A DNA stretch of 64,000 nt from Pseudomonas putida (GCA_029953615.1 CP124529.1:5482494-5546493), one strand, 5' to 3'. Shown: positions 49,099 through 59,340, numbered from the stretch's first letter. Translations and numbers: made by a program. The notes: generated by a model from the letters alone, not told the origin.

Positions 49099-49199
49099 CA
49101 GGTGCAACCAGGACTCGCCAGACCACTCGCTGGTGGGTGGGTAAAACCGGCCAGCTCCGCTGAGTTGATCCAGGCCCTAGCGAAGGAGGCCAACTGTCG

Positions 49200-49961
49200 A
49201 TGGATGTGCTCACAGACGCCGCCACTGCCTTGCGGCAGGCGCGCCATGTCGTGGTGCTCAGCGGCGCGGGGATCTCGGCCGAAAGCGGGATTCCGACGTT
49301 TCGCGATCAGCTGACGGGGCTGTGGGCGCGCCAGGATCCGCAGCGCCTGGAAACGGCGAAGGCGTTTCGCGAGAACCCGGCGCTGGTGTGGGGCTGGTAC
49401 CTGTGGCGACGCCAACAGATGCTGCAGGCCCAGCCGAACGCGGCGCACCGCGCCATCGCCCGGCTGGCCGGCAGCGGACGCCACCTCACGGTGATTACCC
49501 AGAACATCGACGACCTGCATGAGCGCGCTGGCAGCCAGGACGTCGTACACCTGCATGGCAGCCTGATCACGCCCAAGTGTTTTGCCTGTCACCGCCCCGC
49601 CGAGTTCGCTGCCGCTGAGCAGCCCATCTCCGAGGAAGGCGAGCTGGTCGAACCGCCGCGCTGTAGCCACTGCAATGGCCGGCTGCGACCGGGCGTGGTG
49701 TGGTTCGGCGAAGATCTGCCGGCGGGAACCTGGAAAGCCGCCGCGCAAGCGGCGCGTGAGTGCGACGTGCTGCTGTCGATTGGCACCTCCGGCGTGGTCA
49801 TGCCAGCCGCCAGCCTGCCCGACCTCGTCCTCGCGGCAGGCGGCGTGGTCATCCACATCAATCCGATCGACGTCAGCATGGACAAGCCCAAAGAACTGAT
49901 GCTGATTGGCAATGCTGGACAAGTCTTGCCCACCCTGCTCGAACGGGTACTCGCTAATTAG
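49200..49961 (+). CDS. SIR2-family NAD-dependent deacylase
   Basis: Sirtuin of 253 residues. It has SGAGISAESGIPTFR, TQNIDDLHERAG, the catalytic His in VHLHGSL, two Cys pairs (CFACHRP, CSHCNG) for the structural zinc, and IGTSGVVMPAA. GGAGG lies eleven bases before the ATG. Bacterial sirtuins remove acyl groups from lysine using NAD; SIR2 domains also occur in NAD-depleting defence systems, but those are usually larger and fused, so a CobB-type deacylase is more likely. Its presence among mobile-element genes is notable. Confidence 0.9.
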   Translation: MDVLTDAATALRQARHVVVLSGAGISAESGIPTFRDQLTGLWARQDPQRLETAKAFRENPALVWGWYLWRRQQMLQAQPNAAHRAIARLAGSGRHLTVITQNIDDLHERAGSQDVVHLHGSLITPKCFACHRPAEFAAAEQPISEEGELVEPPRCSHCNGRLRPGVVWFGEDLPAGTWKAAAQAARECDVLLSIGTSGVVMPAASLPDLVLAAGGVVIHINPIDVSMDKPKELMLIGNAGQVLPTLLERVLAN

Positions 49962-50080
49962 GGAACAGCATTCAGAGAGCGTCTTCTCAAGGCGCCACCC
50001 AGACAACACGCGACCGTGAATAAAGCAGCGCATCTGGTTTGCACCATACTGTGTAGGAACCACCCTATCGGATCAACGCC

Positions 50081-51088
50081 ATGGCCCGTAGCGGAATCAA
50101 CAAAGCGCTGGTGCAATCTGCGCGCGACGCACTGCTTGCGCGGGGTGAAGCGCCGAGCATTGACGCGGTGCGGGTCGAACTGGGCGACACGGGTTCGAAA
50201 ACCACGATCAGCCGCTACCTGCGTGAACTGGCGAGCGAAGAGCCGCGACCGCCTGCGGTCACCTTGAACGAAGAGGTCCAGACCTATATAAGCGGTTTAG
50301 TACAGCGCCTGGCGGCAGATGCACAAGCAGCGGTCAGCGCCGACCGCGCTCGTCTTGAACGGCAACGACAGGTTTACGAACAGCAACGGCAGGTCGATAG
50401 CGCCCGCCATGATGAGTTGAAAAGGAACCATCAATTGCTTCTGGAGGAACGTGTGGAAGCACGCGAGCAAGAGCGCAGCCTTGCCAAGCGCATCGAACAG
50501 CTGGAGGGTGACCGGCAGCGACTGCTCGCCACTGAATCCCATCTCCAGCAAGCCGTCCGCGATCGCGACGAACAGCTTCGGTCGCTGGAGGAAAAGTACC
50601 AACAGGCGCGCGAGTCGTTGGTGCACTTCCGGGAGCAGAGCCGTCAGCAGCGAGAGGCTGACATCCAGCGCCATGAAGCACAGGTACAGCAGCTCCAGCA
50701 TGAGCAGCGGCGTCTGCAGGAGCAACTGATGAGCAAACAGGAAGAGTTGACCCACCTGTACCGTGATCTGGAGCGTCAAAACGCTGAACACCAAGCCCAT
50801 CGCCTCGCCTTGCAGGCCGAACAGAAACAGGTGAAGCAGCTTCACGCGAGTCACGAACAGCTGAATACAGTTATCAGCCAACTGCAACAGCGGGAGCAGT
50901 TGCTGCAGCTTGAAGCGACCAGCTTACGGGAACGCGCACACCGGTATTTGCTCGATCGTCGCCAGGACCGTCGCAGTCTTCGCGACCTCACGCAACAACT
51001 GCACCAGGTCCATCAGCTATTGGCCCGCCTGCCCAGCGCAACAGCTTCCATCCGCCAAGCCTCAGGCCCCGATAACGTCACTCCCTGA
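50081..51088 (+). CDS. KfrA-like DNA-binding coiled-coil protein
   Basis: Protein of 335 residues. The N-terminal KfrA DNA-binding domain (ALVQSARDALLARGEAPSID, then SKTTISRYLREL) is followed from about residue 85 to 310 by a nearly continuous coiled coil rich in Gln, Glu, Arg and Leu. KfrA proteins bind their own promoters on plasmids and help segregation. Here it travels with a SIR2 and a zinc-ribbon gene next to an integrase, as in integrated elements. Confidence 0.85.
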   Translation: MARSGINKALVQSARDALLARGEAPSIDAVRVELGDTGSKTTISRYLRELASEEPRPPAVTLNEEVQTYISGLVQRLAADAQAAVSADRARLERQRQVYEQQRQVDSARHDELKRNHQLLLEERVEAREQERSLAKRIEQLEGDRQRLLATESHLQQAVRDRDEQLRSLEEKYQQARESLVHFREQSRQQREADIQRHEAQVQQLQHEQRRLQEQLMSKQEELTHLYRDLERQNAEHQAHRLALQAEQKQVKQLHASHEQLNTVISQLQQREQLLQLEATSLRERAHRYLLDRRQDRRSLRDLTQQLHQVHQLLARLPSATASIRQASGPDNVTP

Positions 51089-51151
51089 ATGAACAAAGGT
51101 CGGCGGCTCCACCACCGACGAGGCTGCTTGCTTATCGCAAAAAACAGCAAT

Positions 51152-52027
51152 CTATGCATACTGGTCGCCGAATTCGCAGCAAACACCGTTTAAGTGGATA
51201 GGGTGATCCATCCATTGCGAGCGTTTGCGGTACCACTTTTGCCGCAAGGAATGGGGCAATCCACATCCTGCAGGCCCCATAGTCTGGGGAGGTCCAATAT
51301 CCAACTCGTGCTGAAGCTGCTGACGGAAGTTCCAAATCAGTAGCGCGAGATGTTGATCCTCGCCATGTAGCCACTGCCTCCGCAGCAGAAATTCAAACAG
51401 CGTTTCATTTGCGAACTTTTCCGCGGCACAAGATTGCATAATGACTTTCGGTGCATGCCCACCGGAGATCATTCGAAAGAGAAAGTCCTGAAACTCCGTG
51501 CGAACGAAACTCATAGGTCGCTGCATACTGCACAGGCGAACCATGGCGGCTAAGTTATCCTTCAGCCACAATCGGTGATGGAAAAATCGGGTATCTTGCG
51601 TTTGATGCAAAACCAAGTGAACACCTAAACAAGGCCAATCTACACGATCACGCAACAGCCGCGTCAACTTGCCGCTGCAACCATCTAGCGCTATCCCGCC
51701 CACTCGAATGCTATCTGCCAGCTCATCCCACTCCATCGTCCATTCGGGGTGTGAGATGGCTGACCAAAACGGATTTTCAAACAGCGTGTGCAGATGTGGG
51801 AAATCGCCAAATAACTTGGTTTGGTTATTGTCCTGTGGTTTCGCACCAGCCCGCATACCTTCCCATAGCGACACGCTATCAGGGTGAGGGTGAGAATGAT
51901 GCCAGCAGTTTGCCATGCTGTATGGCGTGTGGGGGCAGCCCATCGATTGTGCCGTGGCGTGAAACAATACCTTGCTACGAAACACTGAGCCAATTGATCC
52001 AACGTTCAGGATGGCCACGCTGTACAC
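51152..52027 (-). CDS. Conserved-looking protein of unknown function (291 residues)
   Basis: A long open frame with natural protein composition: aromatic and His-rich segments such as FFHHRLWLKDNLAAMVRLC, LLRRQWLHGEDQHLALLIW and a C-terminal NGVCCEFGDQYA. It may belong to the DUF6685-type proteins of Pseudomonas, but I cannot confirm this. No membrane segment or enzyme motif is visible. It is convergent with the KfrA gene and lies just left of the Tn7-like operon, pointing away from it. The exact start is uncertain. Confidence 0.55.
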   Translation of the reverse strand: MYSVAILNVGSIGSVFRSKVLFHATAQSMGCPHTPYSMANCWHHSHPHPDSVSLWEGMRAGAKPQDNNQTKLFGDFPHLHTLFENPFWSAISHPEWTMEWDELADSIRVGGIALDGCSGKLTRLLRDRVDWPCLGVHLVLHQTQDTRFFHHRLWLKDNLAAMVRLCSMQRPMSFVRTEFQDFLFRMISGGHAPKVIMQSCAAEKFANETLFEFLLRRQWLHGEDQHLALLIWNFRQQLQHELDIGPPQTMGPAGCGLPHSLRQKWYRKRSQWMDHPIHLNGVCCEFGDQYA

Positions 52028-52369
52028 CTCGAGTACGTTCGGTACGCGATCTCCTTTGCGCGACTTTGAAAACCTCCAATATCCGGCTGAAACGCCTTAG
52101 CTAGAGCCTTGCGCGGAAAACGGAAAGAGGCCCTTCTGCAACACTTTTGGCCATTAGAAATCACCATCGTTACATCCTACAATGGAGTCATCGAGAACAA
52201 CACTCTCAAGTGTTGACACCGCTGACCAATAGCTAATAGGAGACCATTTACTATCTCTATCGAATAGGAAATAGCAATGGATTGAATATATCCCTAGCTA
52301 TCTAGCAGCCCGGATTCGGCCCCGATGTATTACTTCGAGCTGGTGTCAAATGGTGAAATGTGCCAGGCA

Positions 52370-52380
52370 AAATTGCCTCG
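52370..52380 (+). repeat. Candidate TnsB-binding repeat, left copy
   Basis: AAATTGCCTCG, 26 bases inside a TGTCAAAT that could be the terminal TGT. The inverted partner is at 59741-59751, so the pair encloses the whole tns operon. Confidence 0.4.
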
Positions 52381-52538
52381 CCGTCCTCCCCCAGCGATAG
52401 GCTTTGAACAACATCAAGGCTCATGCCACTGGCCGACGACTTATGCTAGAAACCAATAACAAAAATCTCCGCGGAATTTATAAACGAAACGATGAAATTG
52501 GCTTTTCTACAAAAACGTAATTTTGTTCGAGGTGAACT

Positions 52539-52569
52539 CAAGGTGATCCAAGCGTTCAGGATCACCTTG
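52539..52569. repeat. Perfect inverted repeat upstream of tnsA
   Basis: CAAGGTGATCC (52539-52549) and GGATCACCTTG (52559-52569) form an 11-base perfect stem with a 9-base loop. There is no T-run, so an operator or an insulating hairpin for the tns operon is more likely than a terminator. Confidence 0.5.
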
Positions 52570-52730
52570 ATTTAAGCCTCAATACGCGCGCCCACCAAAG
52601 TTACTGCAGAGTCTACTGCTGATTCATGCTGTTCCATTACAGGCCACAAAGTCAGAGAGTGCTCTTGCCAGACGCATTTCAAATGATAGAGAAAACCATT
52701 AACTCAGCGAAACTTTTCAGGAGCAAGAAC

Positions 52731-53378
52731 ATGCTTACTGTACCGCCGAGCCTAGCCATCAACCTAAGCATTATCGAAGCTGTAGCCCCGAGTAGAGGCC
52801 GCCACGGCAGGCGCGTCACACAGTTCCCTTCGCGAAAAAACGGGCGTGTCATGGGCTGTGATTCATTACTCGAAGCTGACTTCTGCCTCCTCCTGGAACG
52901 AAATCCGAATATCAGGAGTTACACCACACAACCCTGCACCGTAGAACTGCTGGCACCACACACTCGCTACACCCCAGATTTTGAGGTCGTGTATCAAAGC
53001 GGCAAAGTGGCTTACTACGAAATCAAACATGATAATAAATACAACAGTCCGCGCAACGTAGCTCGCCGCCATCTGTACGAACCGCTCTTTGCTGAGTGCG
53101 GCTCTTTCCTGAAGACAATCAGACAATCCGAAATACAACAAGCCGGCGCCGACTGTGATTTGAAAAAACTCTATTGGTACTCATTCGGTGCCGTAGCCGC
53201 TCAAGCCACGCTCTTAGCCAAGTCTCTTCCCACTACGGCTAGGGACCCCCAAACAATTGGCCAGTTGCTCAGCCAAGGATATCGAATGCAAGAGATTGCT
53301 TACGGACTGTTTTACCGCATGCTTTTTAGAGTGGACACTGGGCCATTGCATTTGGGCTCGAAAATCATCAGTCACTGA
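52731..53378 (+). CDS. tnsA: TnsA-like transposon endonuclease
   Basis: Protein of 215 residues from the ATG at 52731, which has AGGAG seven bases upstream; the open frame begins at 52626. The restriction-enzyme-like active site of TnsA can be read: Glu in CDSLLEADFCLLLERNP, Asp in RYTPDFEVVY and ExK in YYEIKHDNK. TnsA cuts the 5' ends of the element and allows cut-and-paste movement with TnsB. A C-terminal DNA-binding region follows (GQLLSQGYRMQEIAYGLF). It heads the tns operon. Confidence 0.87.
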   Translation: MLTVPPSLAINLSIIEAVAPSRGRHGRRVTQFPSRKNGRVMGCDSLLEADFCLLLERNPNIRSYTTQPCTVELLAPHTRYTPDFEVVYQSGKVAYYEIKHDNKYNSPRNVARRHLYEPLFAECGSFLKTIRQSEIQQAGADCDLKKLYWYSFGAVAAQATLLAKSLPTTARDPQTIGQLLSQGYRMQEIAYGLFYRMLFRVDTGPLHLGSKIISH

Positions 53379-53417
53379 CTGCTTGTATTTAATCTAAGCT
53401 AAATAGGAGGCACTTGT

Positions 53418-54047
53418 ATGAGACAGTCTCTCCGTTATCCCTTTACCCCAAGCCAAGGGAAACATATTTACCCAGGGCACGCAAAACAACGTCGCCAGAG
53501 TCCACCATTGAAAGTGGAGATGACTTCATCAGTGCCTATGCCCAACTATTTCTCACCGCACGAGCATCGTGTACTGGTGGATGAGATAGACATGGTGCAA
53601 CACACCATCAGAGTTTTTCCAGCGGTCTCAAACCTCCGAGTAGCTTTGCCCGCATTCTTTTCACACCTCAGAAGCTACAAGGACAAGTATTCAGGGCCCC
53701 TGAGCCATGGGTCGCCCGACAGCCTTCTTTTATCGCTGAAACTCATTGATCCTCTCGCCCGTCGCGGTATCACGTCGTGGTTAATAGTTGATCGGTTAAG
53801 CCGGATAATTGTGGATGCCGGGCTTATCAAGAACAACTCACCCTCATGGACTGCATGGGCGCGACTTGGCGCGGGATTGGAGTACACCCCTGATAACGGC
53901 GCGGATTACAGCGCTAAAGTGCTGGCGGATAGCTTGGCGTTGATCGGGGTTCAGATCAATTTCGTCACACCCCGCGTGCATGACCGGAAATCCGACGTCG
54001 AGCGTTTCTTCCAGAGTCTGAAGACTCACCGCAATTTCTCAGCGTGA
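53418..54047 (+). CDS. Short TnsB-like transposase relic between tnsA and tnsB
   Basis: Protein of 209 residues with a good ribosome site (AGGAGG). The last 95 residues resemble the rve core of TnsB: ITSWLIVDRLSRIIV, then YTPDNGADYSAKVLADSLAL and SDVERFFQSLKTH, parallel to YTCDNGPDF, LADSLALIGAR and HVERWFKTLNTH of the full TnsB downstream. The second Asp and the Glu are kept, but the region with the first catalytic Asp is missing, so it cannot be an active transposase. The N-terminal 100 residues match nothing I know. It is either a deleted older tnsB or a reused fragment. Confidence 0.65.
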   Translation: MRQSLRYPFTPSQGKHIYPGHAKQRRQSPPLKVEMTSSVPMPNYFSPHEHRVLVDEIDMVQHTIRVFPAVSNLRVALPAFFSHLRSYKDKYSGPLSHGSPDSLLLSLKLIDPLARRGITSWLIVDRLSRIIVDAGLIKNNSPSWTAWARLGAGLEYTPDNGADYSAKVLADSLALIGVQINFVTPRVHDRKSDVERFFQSLKTHRNFSA

Positions 54048-54074
54048 CACACTAATCCTTGGCGGAGGTTGAAA

Positions 54075-56010
54075 ATGCGCACGCTCGCTGACTTCACTGT
54101 GACCCCAGGCGAACACTATCGCTGTGGCGACGAAGACTATCAGGTCACGTCTGTAGAACAAGGCACGGTGCAACTGCGCAGCTTGCGCCGCACCGGCATG
54201 ATTACTTGTAAATCAATCGACCGATTCAAAGTTGCCTGCAGCCGCGGCTATTACATCAAGGTTGCCGAGGCCCCTTTGAAAGGCCAGCCCAATAGGATCG
54301 TGTCTGGCCTGTCCGAAGCACATCAGCATGCACACAACAAGCGACTGGCTTATGTCAGAGCTGCTGAGGCCCGTTTCGGCACAAAGTTGCCAGTGGATGA
54401 GACCCTGCAGTTGATCAACCAGGTTAAGCTAGAGCGCGGGGACGCTGCCGGTCCGACCTATCCAACGCTGTATAGCTGGTGCAGGGCTTATCGGTTAGCA
54501 GGTGGAAGCGCCATTGCCCTGGTGCCTCGTCCCAGACGTGGTCAAAGCCGGATATCAAGGCAGCCAGAAGAAGTGCGATCGGTTTTCAACTACAACGTCG
54601 AATTATTCTACTTAACGAGGACACCCCTCCCCATTTCCGAGGTGATCGACAGCATCATTGCCCAACTGCAAGTCGACAACAGCAAGCGACCGGTGCACCA
54701 GCAAGTGCGCATCCCCTCTTACTCTACGTTCTACCGACTCATCAAAGAACTGGATCAGTTTCGCGTCGACAGTTGTCAGCATGGTAACAAGTTTGCCAAG
54801 CAGCGGCAGAAGTGGAGCAAAAAAGCCAAGACGCCCAATTATCTGCTGGAACATGTGGAGTGTGACAGCCAGCGAGTAGATTTGCAGTTGGTCGACGACC
54901 AAGGGCGCAATATCGGCAGGGCGTGGCTGACCGTGTTGTTGGAAGTAACGTCGAGACGAATTATCGGCTGGGATCTTTCACACAATCATCCAAGCATTGA
55001 GAAAACAATCCGTGCCATCAAGGTTTCATTGACGCCTGGCGACCGACGGGGTGCGGCAGCCTCTTATACCTGCGACAACGGCCCGGACTTCATCAAAAAA
55101 AAGCTGGCTGATAGTTTGGCGTTGATTGGAGCTCGAGTCATTTTCTGTGAGCCTGGTTTGCCTGATCAGAAACCTCACGTCGAGCGCTGGTTCAAGACCC
55201 TTAACACCCACCTGACCCATAATCTGCCTGGCACCACGTTTTCTAACCCCATCGAGTGTGGCGATTATGAGTCAAAAAAAGAGGCGGTTTACACCCTCGA
55301 GCAATTCACTGAGTTATTTGAGCAGTGGTTGGAAATCTACCATGCCACGCCGCACTCGTCGCTGGATGACACGAGCCCCAACGATGTCTGGGACAATAAC
55401 GTCGACCCTTGCTTTCCGCCAAAGACCTATAGCTTGGAAGACATTCACCAGATATTCCTTAGCAAAGCCACTGCCAAGCCAGTCAATGGACGGTGTGCGC
55501 TACCACCATCTGCAATGGACCTGCCCCGCAATTCCATATTTGTCCACCCGCAGTCGGAATGAGGTGATGCTGACGTTTTTCTACGACGTCAGTGAACTAG
55601 GCACCATTTGGGTCTGTGACCCTCAAGACTCCAATAAATTGTATGCCGCTGAGGCGGTGGATCCCGACTATCAAGTGGGCTTGACAATGGCCATGCACGA
55701 TGAAATTCGCGCCGCTATGTCTGAACGTCGTAAGGCTTTTAGCTTCGCTAAAGCTAAAGAGCAACGGCGGCTGCTCAACCTCAAAATGCGCGCCAAACAC
55801 AAAAAGGCGACTCACAAGCCCAAAGACTCGTCGAAAATGGCGAAAGCAACTGCCACACCCGAGCGCAAACCAACATCTGCACGGAAACAGAGCCGACCCG
55901 CGCCTGCAAGGCTGCCGTTTACTGACAGCATACCCAACAACGCAGAAGTTGTGGAAGTCAGACTCGTTGATGTCCCTCCAACAACCACCGGAGACGATCA
56001 TGAACACTAA
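54075..56010 (+). CDS. tnsB: TnsB-like DDE transposase, one frame break
   Basis: Transposase of about 644 residues from the ATG at 54075 (GGAGG upstream). The HTH-rich N-terminus is followed by the rve core with catalytic Asp in VECDSQRVD, Asp in YTCDNGPDF and Glu in HVERWFKTLN, and a Mu-type C-terminal barrel with YDVSELGTIWVCDP and a basic tail. The frame changes in the GG at 55488-55489; dropping one base joins ATAKPVN to DGVRYHHLQW. The break sits at a 500-base border and is probably an error. It overlaps tnsC by 11 bases. It joins the 3' ends of the element to target DNA. Confidence 0.87.
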
Positions 56011-56941
56011 CATGTCGGAAAAGATTCTTAAGCTCTCCAATCAGATCGTATTCTTCAGCGCCTACCGTAACGCTCTTGCGATCATGAAAAAATCTGTTGC
56101 CTGTACTAAAAATAGGAATATTCCAAGCTGCGCGGTGGTGACAGGTCCTGCAGGCTCTGGCAAATCCACGCTGGCAAAGTTCTTCAGCGACTCATTCCCC
56201 CCGCCATCGACCGTTGTTCGCGATGACGGTGTGTACACCATCACACCAGCTTTTTTGTGTACGATTCCGGCCCAAGTGACCGTTAAGTCGTTCATTAAAA
56301 CCCTGCTGATCAATTTGGGTAATAGCGATACCAAAGGCGATACAGTCGATCTCATTCATCGCTGCACTCGACTATTACTGACCAGAGGGGTGGAGGTCAT
56401 CATCATCGACGAGTTTCAACGATTAACTCGTGCGAATGCCGTGTTGATGCGGGAAGGTATCATCGACTGCCTTGTCACACTCATTAACTTGACAAACATT
56501 CCGTTTGTTATCATCGGAACCGATGAATGCCTGGACCTGATTTACAGTAGGGCTGTCCTTGCCAGACGCTTCCCTTTCCGCGCTGAACTCCATTACCCTG
56601 CGTTCAGCGTCGACCCTGATTCAGACTATCAAGCGTTACTCACCACTCTGGACCAAAAGCTCTACACGATTGGAGAGTTGAGCAGCGGCTTACATCTTTG
56701 CGACCACATGGTCTCTACACAGCTCTATCTGGCGACAAAAGGTAATCTCGAGTACTTGAAACTCATTATTTGCAATGCCTTAGAGTTTTGCCTTCTGCGC
56801 AACGATGGAATTTTGCGCATCAGTGACCTGAGTGACGCAACAGCTGAATTGTACATTTCCGAGAATTTGGCAACCGATGAAAACCCATTCGAACTAGCGC
56901 CTTCCCGTTTAGATAAAATGCTGGAGGCATACACATGCTGA
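56000..56941 (+). CDS. tnsC: TnsC/TniB-like AAA+ ATPase
   Basis: ATPase of 313 residues starting MNTNMSEKILKLSNQIVFF. Walker A is GPAGSGKST, Walker B is VIIIDEFQRL, and sensor-type residues follow in VIIGTDECLDL and ARRFPFRAELH. TnsC forms a filament that links the TniQ target selector to the transposase. It overlaps tnsB by 11 bases and tniQ by 7. Confidence 0.88.
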   Translation: MNTNMSEKILKLSNQIVFFSAYRNALAIMKKSVACTKNRNIPSCAVVTGPAGSGKSTLAKFFSDSFPPPSTVVRDDGVYTITPAFLCTIPAQVTVKSFIKTLLINLGNSDTKGDTVDLIHRCTRLLLTRGVEVIIIDEFQRLTRANAVLMREGIIDCLVTLINLTNIPFVIIGTDECLDLIYSRAVLARRFPFRAELHYPAFSVDPDSDYQALLTTLDQKLYTIGELSSGLHLCDHMVSTQLYLATKGNLEYLKLIICNALEFCLLRNDGILRISDLSDATAELYISENLATDENPFELAPSRLDKMLEAYTC

Positions 56942-59340
56942 CGCTCGGCTTCATACCGATCCCTCAAGCTGGAGAGTCTCCTAGTAGCGTGATCAGACGG
57001 GGAGCTCTCAATAACGGATATTCCAGCTGTACAGTGTTCATCGATCGACTAATTGGTAAGGACTATATGAAGAATTGCCTGTTCGCATCACAGGCCCTAG
57101 CCCAGCACCTGGATCGGGCGGCTACAACTTATGGGATCACCGTTTCAAGCGGATTTTATTCCACGTTGCTACACCCAACAAGCAGAGCACTGTGCGCCAG
57201 GCTCGATGCTCTGGTGATACCACTTTCCTTGCTGAGATTCAACGAGAGTGCTATTTGTACGGAATGCTGGGAGACTGGCGTTGAAAAATATTTCAAGGAT
57301 ATCAGAGGGACTGGAGTATGTCCTGTCCATGCTAGACGCTATCTGACCCGCTGCCCGGCTTGTAGCCGGCAGTTTACCTGGTCCAACCAGATCGCGGACC
57401 GTTGTCGTTGCGGCGTCAAGTTGGTATCGCCACCCGTTACAACAATGGACGCATCCCCCGAGCAACTGCTCTTGGGCTGGGTGCAAACTCAGCAGCAGGA
57501 ACGCTTCGATTTGTACGCTGACATCATGCATACGCTGGGTCATAGCGAATCAAAGCCCGAGATTGAGAATAGGCACATATTCATAACTGCAATCAGCATT
57601 GCAGGAGAGCACTTTGATCTGGGTGCACCCTCGTTCCGCTTCCTGATTGGGCCACTATCAACAGTTAGAAAACGTATGTTCCTGATGAAGCTGCTGCCTA
57701 TCTTGAGCCCCAAAGCCTACTCAGCACTCTGTGCGACCATTGATCAATTACGGCCTTTGTCCCACTCAAAAAATCCACCCCCACAAAATCTGACCTTGAC
57801 AACGGAACAGACCCGTAACTTCCTGAGCATTAGTCCGCATAACTGGCATAAAGTACGTAAACACCCCACCTTCCCACACTCATCTCGGACCAAGCCATCT
57901 TACTGTCGCGAGGAGATCATTCTCATAAAAAAAATTGCGGATAAAATTATTTCACCACATCACAGCAAAGTGATAGCAACAACACCAATCAATCAAATCT
58001 CTTATTCCGAGGCGGCACTACTACTGCATATTCCAAGACCTCACTTCGCGCAGCTTGTCAGCCAAGGTTATTTTGGCAAAAGGCCCACAAAAATCATGCC
58101 AGGAGAAGCTTATCTCGAGCGTGAAGCGGTAGAGAGGTTTCTAGAAAGATATACATCTGTGCGGTCAATTGCCGCCAATCTCCACAAAGAGACTCGTCAT
58201 ATACGAAGAATCGTTAACTACCTTAACCTTGAGTGCATCTCCACTGCACTCTCACGCCGAAACATTTCCCCGACGCCCTCATTCATTCTGAACGAAGACG
58301 TAAGCACTGTCGAAATAGTTTCCAACGAGCACCCCCTGTTTGCAAGCACCAACCTAAAGGTCTCCCTAGCTAAGATCACACCATTACCACCCGATATAAA
58401 TAGTCCGGTAATGGATCTGGTCGAAATCTCGAAATATCTGGAATGCACAAAAAACGAGGTACGTTTTCTCATTCACTCCAATCTGCTGACCCCATGCTAT
58501 TCCGGACAAAACGGTAAGCTGCAGGTACCAAAATCCGTGGTATCAAAGTGCCGTGAAAACTTGGTACTCTCCACAGAACTAAAACTTCTGATAGGAAGCC
58601 AAAAAAGCTTCCCACCTATTCACCTTGCCCACCTTGGCATCTTCCCCATTGAAACAAAAAACACAACACCTAAATTCTATAGTGTCTACTATCGCAAAGA
58701 CATTACTCCAGAAATCATCGCAACGCTGAACCCCAACACTTCGGACTACCGAAACCTCCGAGACCATGGCCAACTGATCAAAAGCAGTTCACTGTGCCAG
58801 AAATACAAAATCAATCCTGTTGAGTTACGAAAAATAACTGACCAATTAATCTTGGCGCGCCCAGCGCATTTCCGAACCTTGGCCTTCCAGACGACCCTAA
58901 CCCCTAACGAGGTGGAAATCGCCGAAAACGCCATTAAAAACCTTCAACCCCTTGCCAAGCTTGAAAAAATCACGCACCGAGAACAAAAAAAGATCTACAA
59001 CACCTTTATAAAACCAGCACACCTGTTCCGGATTACAATTAACCAACAGATTTATATAAAGCCTCACGACTTCAACGCCATCAAGCATTTTTATAGTACA
59101 CACTACTCCTTAGCTGAAGCTACAGCAATCATCGGCGCCGCCAATGGTTACTTACACCATCTCGTATGGACTGGATTCATAAAGGCCGCCAAAATACCAC
59201 TAGGCGGAAAAAGCTCCGAGATCATGATTACAAAAAACGCATTACAGAAAGTCCACGAACGCTTTCTGACTCATAGTCGTTCGCACTCACTGCAGACGCA
59301 TGCTTTTATGGCGAACACTTATACCAAACCTCGCCAATAG
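56935..59340 (+). CDS. TniQ/TnsD-like target selector, long form
   Basis: Protein of 801 residues. The N-terminal TniQ domain has the zinc pattern ICTECWETG, GVCPVHARRYLTRCPACSRQF and CRCG. The remaining 600 residues are less conserved and contain repeated HTH-like units (for example ISYSEAALLLHIPRPHFAQL, LVEISKYLECTKNEVRFLI and LAEATAIIGAANGYLHHLV), as in site-specific TnsD proteins that read an attachment site. It is clearly AT-richer than the rest of the window. No CRISPR-Cas genes are nearby, so targeting by a fixed DNA site is more likely than RNA guidance. Confidence 0.83.
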   Translation: MLTLGFIPIPQAGESPSSVIRRGALNNGYSSCTVFIDRLIGKDYMKNCLFASQALAQHLDRAATTYGITVSSGFYSTLLHPTSRALCARLDALVIPLSLLRFNESAICTECWETGVEKYFKDIRGTGVCPVHARRYLTRCPACSRQFTWSNQIADRCRCGVKLVSPPVTTMDASPEQLLLGWVQTQQQERFDLYADIMHTLGHSESKPEIENRHIFITAISIAGEHFDLGAPSFRFLIGPLSTVRKRMFLMKLLPILSPKAYSALCATIDQLRPLSHSKNPPPQNLTLTTEQTRNFLSISPHNWHKVRKHPTFPHSSRTKPSYCREEIILIKKIADKIISPHHSKVIATTPINQISYSEAALLLHIPRPHFAQLVSQGYFGKRPTKIMPGEAYLEREAVERFLERYTSVRSIAANLHKETRHIRRIVNYLNLECISTALSRRNISPTPSFILNEDVSTVEIVSNEHPLFASTNLKVSLAKITPLPPDINSPVMDLVEISKYLECTKNEVRFLIHSNLLTPCYSGQNGKLQVPKSVVSKCRENLVLSTELKLLIGSQKSFPPIHLAHLGIFPIETKNTTPKFYSVYYRKDITPEIIATLNPNTSDYRNLRDHGQLIKSSSLCQKYKINPVELRKITDQLILARPAHFRTLAFQTTLTPNEVEIAENAIKNLQPLAKLEKITHREQKKIYNTFIKPAHLFRITINQQIYIKPHDFNAIKHFYSTHYSLAEATAIIGAANGYLHHLVWTGFIKAAKIPLGGKSSEIMITKNALQKVHERFLTHSRSHSLQTHAFMANTYTKPRQ

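Larger units (their letters stand above)
52028..52730. other. 703-base region upstream of tnsA, probable transposon end
   Basis: No gene is supported. It is AT-richer than the DNA to its left. Candidate end features are TGTCAAAT at 52344, the string AAATTGCCTCG at 52370-52380 (inverted copy at 59741-59751), GAAATTGGCT at 52495-52504, and a hairpin at 52539-52569. The true end and target duplication could not be fixed. Confidence 0.5.

Noticed and set aside
49200..49961. SIR2 as part of a Thoeris, DSR or similar defence system
   Set aside because: No TIR, STAND or Argonaute partner is near, and the protein has the size and zinc site of a CobB-type deacylase.
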